DNA of 11,422 nucleotides from contig CALAWM010000189.1 in the NCBI GenBank assembly GCA_937895315.1, positions 1-11,422 on the forward strand. The letters are read 5' to 3'. The DNA comes from an uncultured Caryophanales bacterium (lineage in GTDB: Bacteria; Bacillota_I; Bacilli_A; RFN20; CAG-826). The position numbers and the translations under genes were made by a program. Below, one piece after another: positions 4,953-11,422 of the stretch (positions are counted from its first letter, which is position 1; each line of letters opens with the position of its first letter). The notes beneath the pieces were generated by a model. That model had not been told where the DNA came from. It saw only the letters and a program-made list of their open reading frames with translations, and ran no database searches.

Positions 4953-6385
4953 TTAGATGACCTTTGGTAAGAATGTTGCAGTACCAGTGAAGGCATCAGT
5001 TGCTAAGTCTAACTCAACCACTAATGTAACAACATAAGTTCCGGCGGTTTCGATGACGAAGTTTGCGCCACCTTCTCCACCAAATCCGGTATCCCAACCA
5101 TCATAAGAACCAAGGGCGCTTAATTTGGCTTTGAATTCACCGGCGACCATTTCGTATTCACCAGTATAAGTAATGGCGACTTTGCCATCAGCGACGACTG
5201 GAGCAACGCTTTCCGTTAATGGAGCGCTGTCAGTATCCCAACCGGTTGCAAGGGCATTACCACGAAGGACAAATGCTAATTTTTGCATAACGATTTTGGT
5301 TTTGGTGAATAAGACCATGTAATAGCCTTCGCCACCGACGTCAACTTTAAGGTTTCCGCCTTCAGCAATAACGGTTACACCATCTTTTTCTTCAGTAGGT
5401 TGAATAATGCTGGCTGGTAATTCGTTGGTGTCTTTTGGACCAAACACTGAACTCCATGAATTGTCAGCACGTAATTTGAATTCAGCACCTTCTGGTAAGA
5501 AGATGGCGCGGTAGAAGTAATAGTCACCGCTTTCATTGTAATGCATTGAGAAGTCTTTTTGGATGGAGGTTGGATCACCTTCGACCGTTTCGTTGCCCCA
5601 GTTATTGATGGTGCCAACGAGACCCCAATCAGCGATTTCACCTTCGGCTGGATCTTGACGGACTCCGGCGCCAGTGGCATCACCTAAACGGGTAACTTTT
5701 GCGTATAACCAAGTGGTTTCAACTTCGATTTTGTATAATCCAGCGGTTGTAACTTGAATATTGGCTAAGTCGCCTTCTTGAATTTCAGGGACGTGGTCTT
5801 CTTCTTTAATCTTGCTCCAGTTAAATTCTAAGTCGCTATCCCATGGACGGCCAGGGATTTTAACCTTGAATTTACCAAGGTAACCGATTTCGATTTCAAT
5901 ACTATAGAGGTTGCTATCTTCGGCTTTGGTTAAGTATGATTTTGTATCCCAATCAGTACCTTCAACACCGGAGGCATTCCAGTTAATATAGCTGACATCG
6001 GTATTTTGTAAATCACCAACAAGGTGGAATGTTCTTTCATCTGGAACGTATTCTGGACTGAAATCCCATTTACCATAGATTGATGTATCTTTTTAATTAA
6101 TGTGTCAAAACTGAATTCTGCACTATAGGCTTCATCAACCCACCAACCTGCGAATTTGTAATCTTTACGAGCAGCAGGATCGGCTGGTTTTTCAACTTTG
6201 GTGCCATCTTCAACTTCGACTTCTTTGTAAAACTTACCAACGTTGTCTTCATAGAATTCAACAGTATGGTAGACTTTTTCGACACTGTCTTCGACAGGTG
6301 GTTTGGTACAGCCAGCAAGGAAGCCAAGGGATAACATTGCGACGACTAAACCTTTATCTTTTTTGTCATATGTTCTCCTTTTCAT
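4953..6385 (-). pseudogene. Frameshifted surface lipoprotein with InlB-B repeat and SusE/F-like glucan-binding modules
   Basis: The gene is read in two frames. The upstream frame encodes a lipoprotein signal peptide (hydrophobic GLVVAMLSLGF, lipobox LAGC), a short acidic linker and one InlB-B/Listeria-Bacteroides repeat (YHTVEFYEDNVG ... FAGWWVD ... FSFDTLIKK), then leaves the correct frame at an A5 run (plus-strand T's 6090-6094). In the -1 frame the repeat completes perfectly (DTSIYGKW) and the protein continues without a stop to 4953. One added A gives about 477 residues from ATG 6385. The rest looks like three beta-sandwich modules: FHLVGDLQNTDVSYINW ... FKVKIPGRPWDSD; WGLVGTINNWGN ... 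FKLRADNSWSSVFG ... GGNLKVDVGGEGYYMV; and a degenerate third (ATGWDTDSAP ... GSYDGWDTGFG). These resemble Bacteroides SusE/SusF starch-binding domains. With the starch operon upstream, a surface starch-binding role is likely. The best SD (AAAAGGAG, 6375-6382) serves an out-of-frame ATG at 6369. Separate products may be called at 5930-6415 and 4953-5546. Confidence 0.75.
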
Positions 6386-6420
6386 TATTTTTTGCCTAAA
6401 TGGTTTTTTTGGCATAATTC

Positions 6421-6450
6421 ATTATATAACTTGTAAGCGCATTCAGTCAA
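6421..6450 (-). promoter_or_regulatory. Promoter of the lipoprotein gene
   Basis: On the minus strand: -35 TTGACT (6445-6450, five of six), an 18-bp spacer, and a perfect -10 TATAAT (6421-6426). Transcription should start near 6415, giving a leader of about 46 nt that holds the AAAAGGAG SD. This argues against ATG 6415 as the start codon. Confidence 0.8.
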
Positions 6451-6464
6451 GAATGAAACAAGTT
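6428..6464. promoter_or_regulatory. cre-type (CcpA/LacI-family) operator within nested inverted repeats
   Basis: Bases 6431-6445 (TTGTAAGCGCATTCA) match the Bacillus cre consensus WTGNAARCGNWWWCA at every position. The site fills the region between -35 and -10 of the lipoprotein promoter, where bound CcpA or a LacI-family maltose regulator would block RNA polymerase. Around it are AACTTGT (6428-6434) / ACAAGTT (6458-6464) and CATTC (6440-6444) / GAATG (6451-6455), both inverted repeats centred near the -35. Which protein binds is inferred, not seen. Confidence 0.6.
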
Positions 6465-6466
6465 GC

Positions 6467-6513
6467 AAAGGGGGAGAAATTCACTTGTTAAGGCGATATA
6501 TATTTCCCCCTTT
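6467..6513 (-). terminator. Probable terminator of the starch operon
   Basis: AAAGGGGG...AAAT (6467-6480) pairs with ATTTCCCCCTTT (6502-6513): 12 bp with a 2-nt bulge and a 21-nt loop, starting 10 nt after the pullulanase stop. The T-tract on the minus strand is only TTT followed by GCAACTTG, so termination may be partial and some transcripts may run into the lipoprotein gene. Confidence 0.55.
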
Positions 6514-6523
6514 TAATGATAAA

Positions 6524-9343
6524 TTAACTAACTTTCTTTTTCCGTAAAAGGAAGAAAGCAGCAACCCCGGCGCCAGCGACTAAAACGACGGGTAAAGTGA
6601 TATAAAGCCACACTAAGTTGGTCGGTTTTGGTTCATTTGGATCAGTAGGATCAACCGGGTCAATTGGGGTAAAGGCTTTATCACGAACAATAATAGTTGT
6701 GTTGGTGGCTAAAGTATGGGAACCTTCAACTTTTTGTCCATGTTCAAGTTTGCCACTTGTGTCGACTAAGACGTATTTGCCGTCTAAATCATCAACGCTT
6801 AAGCGGGAACCAACGGCGAAGATGTAAACGGTGTAAGTATGGTCTTGGTCTTTAAGCGTTAAGCGAATAACATTATCGCTATAGCCAATTTCACTACCGT
6901 ATTCAAAAGTAACATTGCTGGTGATATCATCTCTTGTTGTATATTGGAAAGCAGGGATATCACGTTTAACAGCGATTAATTGTTGATAATAACTAAAGAC
7001 ATTTAAATTCGTAATCTTTTCATCCCATTTAATGCTATTAACTTCATATGGGCTTTGATAACTATTGTGATCAAAAGTGCCGTCTCCTAAAGGTTTACTC
7101 CGTAAGATTTCACTACCGGCGTGGATAAATGATACGCCTTGGGAAAGTAATACGACGGTATCAGCTTGTAAACTTTGGAGCGCTAAACGGCTTTGGTCAT
7201 ATTCGGCACCGGCCATGACGATTTTGTCATAAAGGGTATTGTTGTCGTGACAGGCGACATAGTTGACAGTTTGTTCCGGGCTACTTTGCGTTCCCCAAAT
7301 TTTTCCAAGCATTCCGTCTCTAATTTTATTTTTAATAATGACTTGAGAGGCAACTTGGTCGGGCGGTAATTGGACCCAGCCTTTACTTTTTTGGTTATTG
7401 GGGCTTAATGCATCACGGATTTGATCATTAAAAGCACCAACACCGGGGGCATTATGAATATTCTTTTGGGTCGCCGGGCTACTAACACCGGTTTTATCCA
7501 TATCCCACGCTTCACCAATAATAAAGATGTCTTCGCGGATTGTTTTGGCTTTAGTCCGTAAAGTGTTCATGGCTTGAGTTGTATGAAGTCCCATTAAGTC
7601 AAAGCGGAAACCACCTATTTTATATTCTTCGACCCAGAAAGCGGTTGAATCACGCATAAAGCGTTCCATCATAATCCGTTCACTGGCGGTGACGTTTCCA
7701 ACGCCGCTACTATTATCCGGAGCACCTTCGGGGGTATAACGGAAATAGTATCCGGGCACTAATTTCGTAAAGGAATGGGCGCTTAAACTGGCGACGTGAT
7801 TATAAACAACGTCCATAATAATCCGAATATCTTCGGCGGCATATGCTTTAACAACTTCTTTAAATTCACGAATCCGCACTAAACCGTCATAAGGATCACT
7901 TGAATAAGAACCTTCAAGGACATCATAGTTTTGGGGGTTATAGCCCCAGTTAAAGGATGGATTCCGTTCATCATTTTGTTGATCATAAAATGGAATAATT
8001 TGTAAGGCATTGACGCCTAATTCTTTAATATGGTCAAAACCAGTTTTCACGGTTACGCCATCTTTGGTATAAGTTGTGCCTTCTTCAATAAGACCAAGGA
8101 ACTTTTTGCGATTAGCTTCCGTACCGTTCCACGTATCATCGGCGGTTAAATCGGCGACATGAAGTTCATAAGGAATAATTTCTGTTTGCTTTTTAACCGA
8201 ATAATTAACGTCATTCCAGCCGGTTGGATTTGTTTTTGAAAAGTCAACAATCATCCCGCGGACACCGTTAATCCCAGCACTTTTGGCGTAAGGATCAGTT
8301 AATTCAATACTGCCAGTTGGATGGGTGGCGACGAAAGTATAATATTTTCCGTGTAAGTCACCGTTTAAGGTAATACTCCACACCCCTTTTTCCCCACGGA
8401 CAAATTGATGTTCAGCATAAGTATCATCACCTTTTTCAGCATTTAAGGAAACCGGCGTACCGTTTTCGTAAATCCGTAATTTTAAATCACTAACGGTTGG
8501 CGCCCAGGCTTTAAAGATTGAGGAACTAGGAGTATAAGTAACCCCTAAGTCATCACCATCATACGTCATCGTTTCGGCAAAATAAGGATCATCAAAGATA
8601 CCATTAAGTCCGACCGCACTCGTGACGGGATCACCATTTTCAAAATGTACTTTTACTTCATATCCAGCTTCAAAGTCGGGGACAAATGATGCTCCTAAAT
8701 CGATGATAAACGTATAGTTATAAGTCGTTGTGTTATAAGGCGGGGACACTAGACTTACTTTAACAGCCGCTCCGCCACTTAAAAGAGAATAACTCGTCGG
8801 TTTATTATTCGTTACAACTCTAATTTTGGTCTTGGATGTAAAGACACTTTCACTGATTTGATTGGCAAAGGCTTCTTCACTACTTTTAAATACTCTGGTC
8901 GAGCCATTTATTAAGTAGAAATGATAAGCGTTTGTCGTCGCATCAAGGGTATAATCAGCATACTTTAAATTAACGTCGGGGGTTTGGAATGACCAACCAC
9001 CTTTACTTTTAATTAAGAAGTTAATTTGGGTTTGATCAGTAAAGTTTGCGACTGGCAGGTAGAAGTATTTCCCATACGTATCTTCCGAATATGGGAAAGT
9101 ATATTCATTTCCTTCTTGGTTTTGCCCCCAAACCCAGAGAGCATAGTTGTTATAAAGACCGTCATTCCGAAAATAATGAAACACTAGATGCGGTTCGGCA
9201 AAATCGGGAAGAGGGTCAGTTACCGCTTCTTGGACAACCGGCGGGGTCATTGCTTCAGTCTTTGTCGCATATTCGCTTAAAAGACCGCTACTCCCGACAA
9301 GCAGTAAGAAGGCTAAGACGCTCGTCTTTAAAAACTTTTTCAT
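6524..9343 (-). CDS. pulA: Surface type I pullulanase (GH13_14), membrane anchored
   Basis: A 939-residue secreted debranching enzyme that hydrolyses alpha-1,6 links of pullulan, amylopectin, glycogen and limit dextrins. Domains in order: Sec signal peptide (1-31, KKFLKTSVLAFLLLVG then TEA; no lipobox), a CBM41-like starch module (about 52-130, with YALWVWGQ and W117), a linker beta domain (about 150-250), CBM48 (about 265-365, FKAWAP), and the GH13 barrel with the type I signature FNWGYNP (464-470). Active-site regions are DVVYNH (511-516), GGFRFD with nucleophile D582, IIGEAWD with acid/base E611, and H699-D700 (VACHDN). A C-terminal beta domain follows, then a PVDPTDPNEPKP linker, a hydrophobic helix (about 910-934) and RKKK. 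The anchor lacks LPXTG, so it is held by the membrane itself. The SD AAAGGAG lies 6 nt before ATG 9343. It is the last gene of the operon, 15 bp after malQ. All catalytic residues are intact. Confidence 0.95.
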   Translation of the reverse strand: MKKFLKTSVLAFLLLVGSSGLLSEYATKTEAMTPPVVQEAVTDPLPDFAEPHLVFHYFRNDGLYNNYALWVWGQNQEGNEYTFPYSEDTYGKYFYLPVANFTDQTQINFLIKSKGGWSFQTPDVNLKYADYTLDATTNAYHFYLINGSTRVFKSSEEAFANQISESVFTSKTKIRVVTNNKPTSYSLLSGGAAVKVSLVSPPYNTTTYNYTFIIDLGASFVPDFEAGYEVKVHFENGDPVTSAVGLNGIFDDPYFAETMTYDGDDLGVTYTPSSSIFKAWAPTVSDLKLRIYENGTPVSLNAEKGDDTYAEHQFVRGEKGVWSITLNGDLHGKYYTFVATHPTGSIELTDPYAKSAGINGVRGMIVDFSKTNPTGWNDVNYSVKKQTEIIPYELHVADLTADDTWNGTEANRKKFLGLIEEGTTYTKDGVTVKTGFDHIKELGVNALQIIPFYDQQNDERNPSFNWGYNPQNYDVLEGSYSSDPYDGLVRIREFKEVVKAYAAEDIRIIMDVVYNHVASLSAHSFTKLVPGYYFRYTPEGAPDNSSGVGNVTASERIMMERFMRDSTAFWVEEYKIGGFRFDLMGLHTTQAMNTLRTKAKTIREDIFIIGEAWDMDKTGVSSPATQKNIHNAPGVGAFNDQIRDALSPNNQKSKGWVQLPPDQVASQVIIKNKIRDGMLGKIWGTQSSPEQTVNYVACHDNNTLYDKIVMAGAEYDQSRLALQSLQADTVVLLSQGVSFIHAGSEILRSKPLGDGTFDHNSYQSPYEVNSIKWDEKITNLNVFSYYQQLIAVKRDIPAFQYTTRDDITSNVTFEYGSEIGYSDNVIRLTLKDQDHTYTVYIFAVGSRLSVDDLDGKYVLVDTSGKLEHGQKVEGSHTLATNTTIIVRDKAFTPIDPVDPTDPNEPKPTNLVWLYITLPVVLVAGAGVAAFFLLRKKKVS

Positions 9344-9358
9344 GAAAAGTCTCCTTTC

Positions 9359-10816
9359 TTAACGATTATATTTATCAATTAAATAGCGTAAAAATGAACT
9401 TTCTTCGTCAAAGGTTTTGAAATCAACCATTTTCCATTCCCAGTTTGGCGAATCAATGGTACTTGGTGAATTCATTTTGCTTTCTTCACCTAAACGCAGT
9501 AAGTCTTGCATTGGGAAGATGGCATAACGGGCATCACTCCCAAAGTTATAGGCCATGAAATTATCATAGAAATTATTAAATTCACTATATCCTAATTGGG
9601 CAAGGTAATGATTGGCGTCATGGAAGAATTTGTGGTCCCGTCCTCTAAACCATCCGCGAATTGGTGAGTTATCGTGGGTGCCAGGATAAACTAAACGATT
9701 TTCTTTCCATTCCCCACGTTTTTCATATGGATTAAAGGTAAATTGGGTTATTTCCATCCCTGGTAAGTTATAGTGATCACGAAGTTCTAATACTTCAGGA
9801 CGTAAGTCTCCTAAGTCTTCGGCGACAATTTGAATGTCGGGGAGCGCTTTATAAATGGCATCAAATAATTTGTAGCCCGGCGGATAAGCCCAGTGCCCCG
9901 TCGTGGCTTTTTCGCTCCCAGCCGGAATCTTCCAATAGGAATCAAACGCTCTAAAGTGATCAATCCGCACATAATCATAAAGTCTTGCGCAATATTCAAG
10001 ACGGTCAATCCAGAACGCAAAGTTCGTTTTTTCTAAATAGTCCCAGTCATAAAGTGGGTTTCCCCAAAGTTGCCCATCGGCGTTAAAGTAATCGCCAGGG
10101 ACCCCACCGACAAAGGTTGGGAAATCATGTTCATCAAGCAGGAATACTTTTTTGTTTTTCCAAACGTCAATGCTATCGATACCGACGTAGATAGGAATGT
10201 CACCCACGATTAACATATTATATTTATGGGCGTAGGCGCGTAAGTCTTGCCATTGGGTGTAGGCAATGTATTGGAGCCACATTTCAAATTCAATACTTTT
10301 CTTGAAAGGTTTTAAGTCGACCCCTTTCCGATTAATGATCCAATCGCGGTGTTCTTTTTTCCAGTAATGCCATTGCACTAAGTTGTTCGCCTTTTTAAAA
10401 GTAATAAAGGTGGCGTAGTCTTTGACCCAACTATTGGCTTTGACCCACGCTTTAAAACCGCGTCGTCCTTCTTTTTTATAGTTTTGGAACGCTTGTTTTA
10501 AGTAACGTAATTTAAAAACCCGCACTTTGTCATAACGGACCTTTTTACTACGGGCAAAATAACTTGGGACATTACTTAAGAGTCCTTCTTTTTCAAGAAT
10601 TTCCAGCGAAATATAAAGTTCATCAAAAGGTTTACTCCCAAATGGTTGATAAGGAGAATTTCCATACCCTAAAGGGTTAATTGGCAATATTTGCCATAAT
10701 TTAAAGCCCATTTTGCTCGCTTTTTTAATAAAAGTGCGACCACTTGGGCCAAAGTCGCCAATTCCGTGTTTGCTAGGAAGAGAGCTAATTGCTAAAAGAA
10801 TGCCTGCTTCACGCAT
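9359..10816 (-). CDS. malQ: 4-alpha-glucanotransferase (amylomaltase, GH77)
   Basis: A 485-residue GH77 enzyme of normal length without signal peptide, hence cytoplasmic. It transfers 4-alpha-glucan segments between maltodextrins, releasing glucose and making longer chains for phosphorylase. Family motifs are present: LWQILPINPLG and NSPYQPFGS (40-61), VGDIPIYVGIDSIDVW (204-219), the conserved VGGVPGDYFNADGQLWGNPLYDW (236-258), VRIDHFRAF (283-291) with nucleophile D286, VAEDLGDL (331-338) with acid/base E333, and YPGTHDNSP (377-385) with the transition-state Asp D382. The start at 10816 lies 5 nt after the amylase stop; its SD (AAAGGAAA) overlaps the last codons of the amylase gene, giving tight coupling. 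It sits between amylase and pullulanase in one transcription unit and probably processes dextrins imported after surface hydrolysis by both. No anomaly is seen. Confidence 0.95.
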   Translation of the reverse strand: MREAGILLAISSLPSKHGIGDFGPSGRTFIKKASKMGFKLWQILPINPLGYGNSPYQPFGSKPFDELYISLEILEKEGLLSNVPSYFARSKKVRYDKVRVFKLRYLKQAFQNYKKEGRRGFKAWVKANSWVKDYATFITFKKANNLVQWHYWKKEHRDWIINRKGVDLKPFKKSIEFEMWLQYIAYTQWQDLRAYAHKYNMLIVGDIPIYVGIDSIDVWKNKKVFLLDEHDFPTFVGGVPGDYFNADGQLWGNPLYDWDYLEKTNFAFWIDRLEYCARLYDYVRIDHFRAFDSYWKIPAGSEKATTGHWAYPPGYKLFDAIYKALPDIQIVAEDLGDLRPEVLELRDHYNLPGMEITQFTFNPYEKRGEWKENRLVYPGTHDNSPIRGWFRGRDHKFFHDANHYLAQLGYSEFNNFYDNFMAYNFGSDARYAIFPMQDLLRLGEESKMNSPSTIDSPNWEWKMVDFKTFDEESSFLRYLIDKYNR

Positions 10817-10821
10817 GAATA

Positions 10822-11422
10822 TTATTTCCTTTCTAAAATAACCGTGCTATATGGGGAAAGGGTTAATTGCCCATTTTCTAAAGTACTACGTACCCCCATC
10901 GTGTAAATATCATGAACTATTGTTAGTTCGTATTCTTTTATATATTTGGTTAAATCAACCGTGACTGGTTCACGGTCGACATTATGAACGATATGGACAA
11001 AGTTATTGCCGTTATGTTCATTTACTTTGATACTGGCTAAATAGTTATTATTAAGCCGTACTTCTTCAACGCGAGCGTTTTTAAACCACGGATAACCGTT
11101 ACGGACATTAATTACTTTCCGGTAATGGTTTAGTAAACTCCATGGATCTTCAAGTCCTTCTTTGACTCCATCCCGAATTTGATTTTGCATTGGATAATCG
11201 GTAAGGGGTGGTAAATCGGTCCGTTCGGTATCATTTTCTTTTTGCCAAAGCATTGGTAAACGCCGATTGGCGTCGGTCATATTTGTCATCCGTGTACCTT
11301 TAATACCAATTTCTTCCCCGTAATACATAAAGGGGACACCAGGCGTTAAGATAAAGACACTCGCGGCGAGTTTTTGCCGTTCTAAGAAATCCCTTAAAAA
11401 CATTTGACTTGATCGGTCCATG
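10822..11422 (-). CDS. GH13 alpha-amylase family enzyme, C-terminal part only
   Basis: About 200 codons in an open frame running off the right edge. The Met at 11421 is probably internal: MDRSSQMFL fits the context NHDMDRS that follows conserved region IV of GH13 enzymes, which would lie just outside the window. Visible are the last barrel strand and loop (FILTPGVPFMYYGEEIGIKG, about residues 23-42 of the visible part), the ANRRLPMLW loop, LNHYRKVINVRNGYPWF, and the C-terminal beta-sandwich ending STVILERK. The nucleophile and acid/base regions are not in the window, so the exact specificity (alpha-amylase, neopullulanase, oligo-glucosidase) and the cell location cannot be decided; PFMYYGEEIG with a PMLW loop is common in alpha-amylases and alpha-glucosidases. 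The gene heads the visible part of the amylase-malQ-pulA unit and is followed by malQ after 5 nt. The operon promoter lies beyond the window. Confidence 0.85.
   Translation of the reverse strand, partial: MDRSSQMFLRDFLERQKLAASVFILTPGVPFMYYGEEIGIKGTRMTNMTDANRRLPMLWQKENDTERTDLPPLTDYPMQNQIRDGVKEGLEDPWSLLNHYRKVINVRNGYPWFKNARVEEVRLNNNYLASIKVNEHNGNNFVHIVHNVDREPVTVDLTKYIKEYELTIVHDIYTMGVRSTLENGQLTLSPYSTVILERK

Noticed and set aside
4774..4956. A 60-codon plus-strand ORF containing GATRTPDLQFRRLLLYPTELP
   Set aside because: It is the antisense of the tRNA-Arg gene; this peptide is a well-known spurious translation of tRNA complement.
5375..5683. A 102-codon minus-strand ORF inside the lipoprotein region
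   Set aside because: It lies in another frame over sequence that reads as well-formed binding modules; its own translation has low complexity and no domain.
6413..6415. ATG 6415 as start of the lipoprotein
   Set aside because: It coincides with the predicted transcription start of a TTGACT-18-TATAAT promoter and has no SD; the residues it adds (MPKKPFRQKI) are probably leader.
9046..9345. A 99-codon plus-strand ORF opposite the pullulanase N-terminus
   Set aside because: Antisense to the signal peptide and CBM41 region of an intact enzyme, with no SD and no recognisable product.
11419..11421. ATG 11421 as the true start of the amylase
   Set aside because: The protein starts in the middle of a GH13 fold; MDRS fits the residues right after region IV (NHD), so the gene continues past the edge.

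Overview
The window looks like chromosomal DNA of a low-GC bacterium of the Bacilli/Mollicutes border (Acholeplasma, Izemoplasma, Erysipelotrichales or RF39-like lineages). The grounds are AT-rich spacers, TATAAT/TTGACA-type promoters, Shine-Dalgarno (SD) sites of the AAAGGAG type, a match to the Firmicutes CcpA operator, and a surface enzyme anchored by a C-terminal membrane helix with no LPXTG sortase motif. Every tryptophan codon I checked is TGG and none of the eight intact stops in the window is TGA. The species is not identifiable from the sequence alone.

Left part (1-4147): an RDD-family membrane protein cut by the window edge is divergent from a plsC-like acyltransferase. Both seem to have extended -10 promoters placed so that transcripts would start at or very near the ATG. 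The acyltransferase runs tail to tail into an MscS-type channel gene, with 2 bp between the stops and the channel's likely terminator inside the acyltransferase gene. Upstream of mscS lie two unrecognised polytopic membrane proteins, translationally coupled by a 1-base overlap behind their own promoter.

Middle (4147-6415): an HD-domain phosphohydrolase gene starts 8 nt after the CCA end of a tRNA-Arg(UCG) gene and has no SD. Next comes a surface lipoprotein gene closed by a strong intrinsic terminator. It encodes a lipobox signal peptide, one InlB-B/Listeria-Bacteroides repeat and about three beta-sandwich modules resembling SusE/SusF starch-binding domains. Its frame is broken at one A-run, and perhaps also at its start codon. 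Its promoter carries a perfect cre-type operator match between -35 and -10, inside nested inverted repeats.

Right part (6524-11422): a tight minus-strand starch operon, GH13 alpha-amylase (partial) - malQ - type I pullulanase, with gaps of 5 and 15 nt. The pullulanase has a signal peptide, CBM41-like and CBM48 modules, a GH13 domain and a C-terminal membrane anchor. Together with the lipoprotein this suggests a surface starch/glycogen system: the lipoprotein holds glucan, pullulanase debranches it and the amylase cuts it, while cytoplasmic MalQ rearranges the maltodextrins. The cre site suggests carbon-catabolite or maltodextrin control of at least the lipoprotein.
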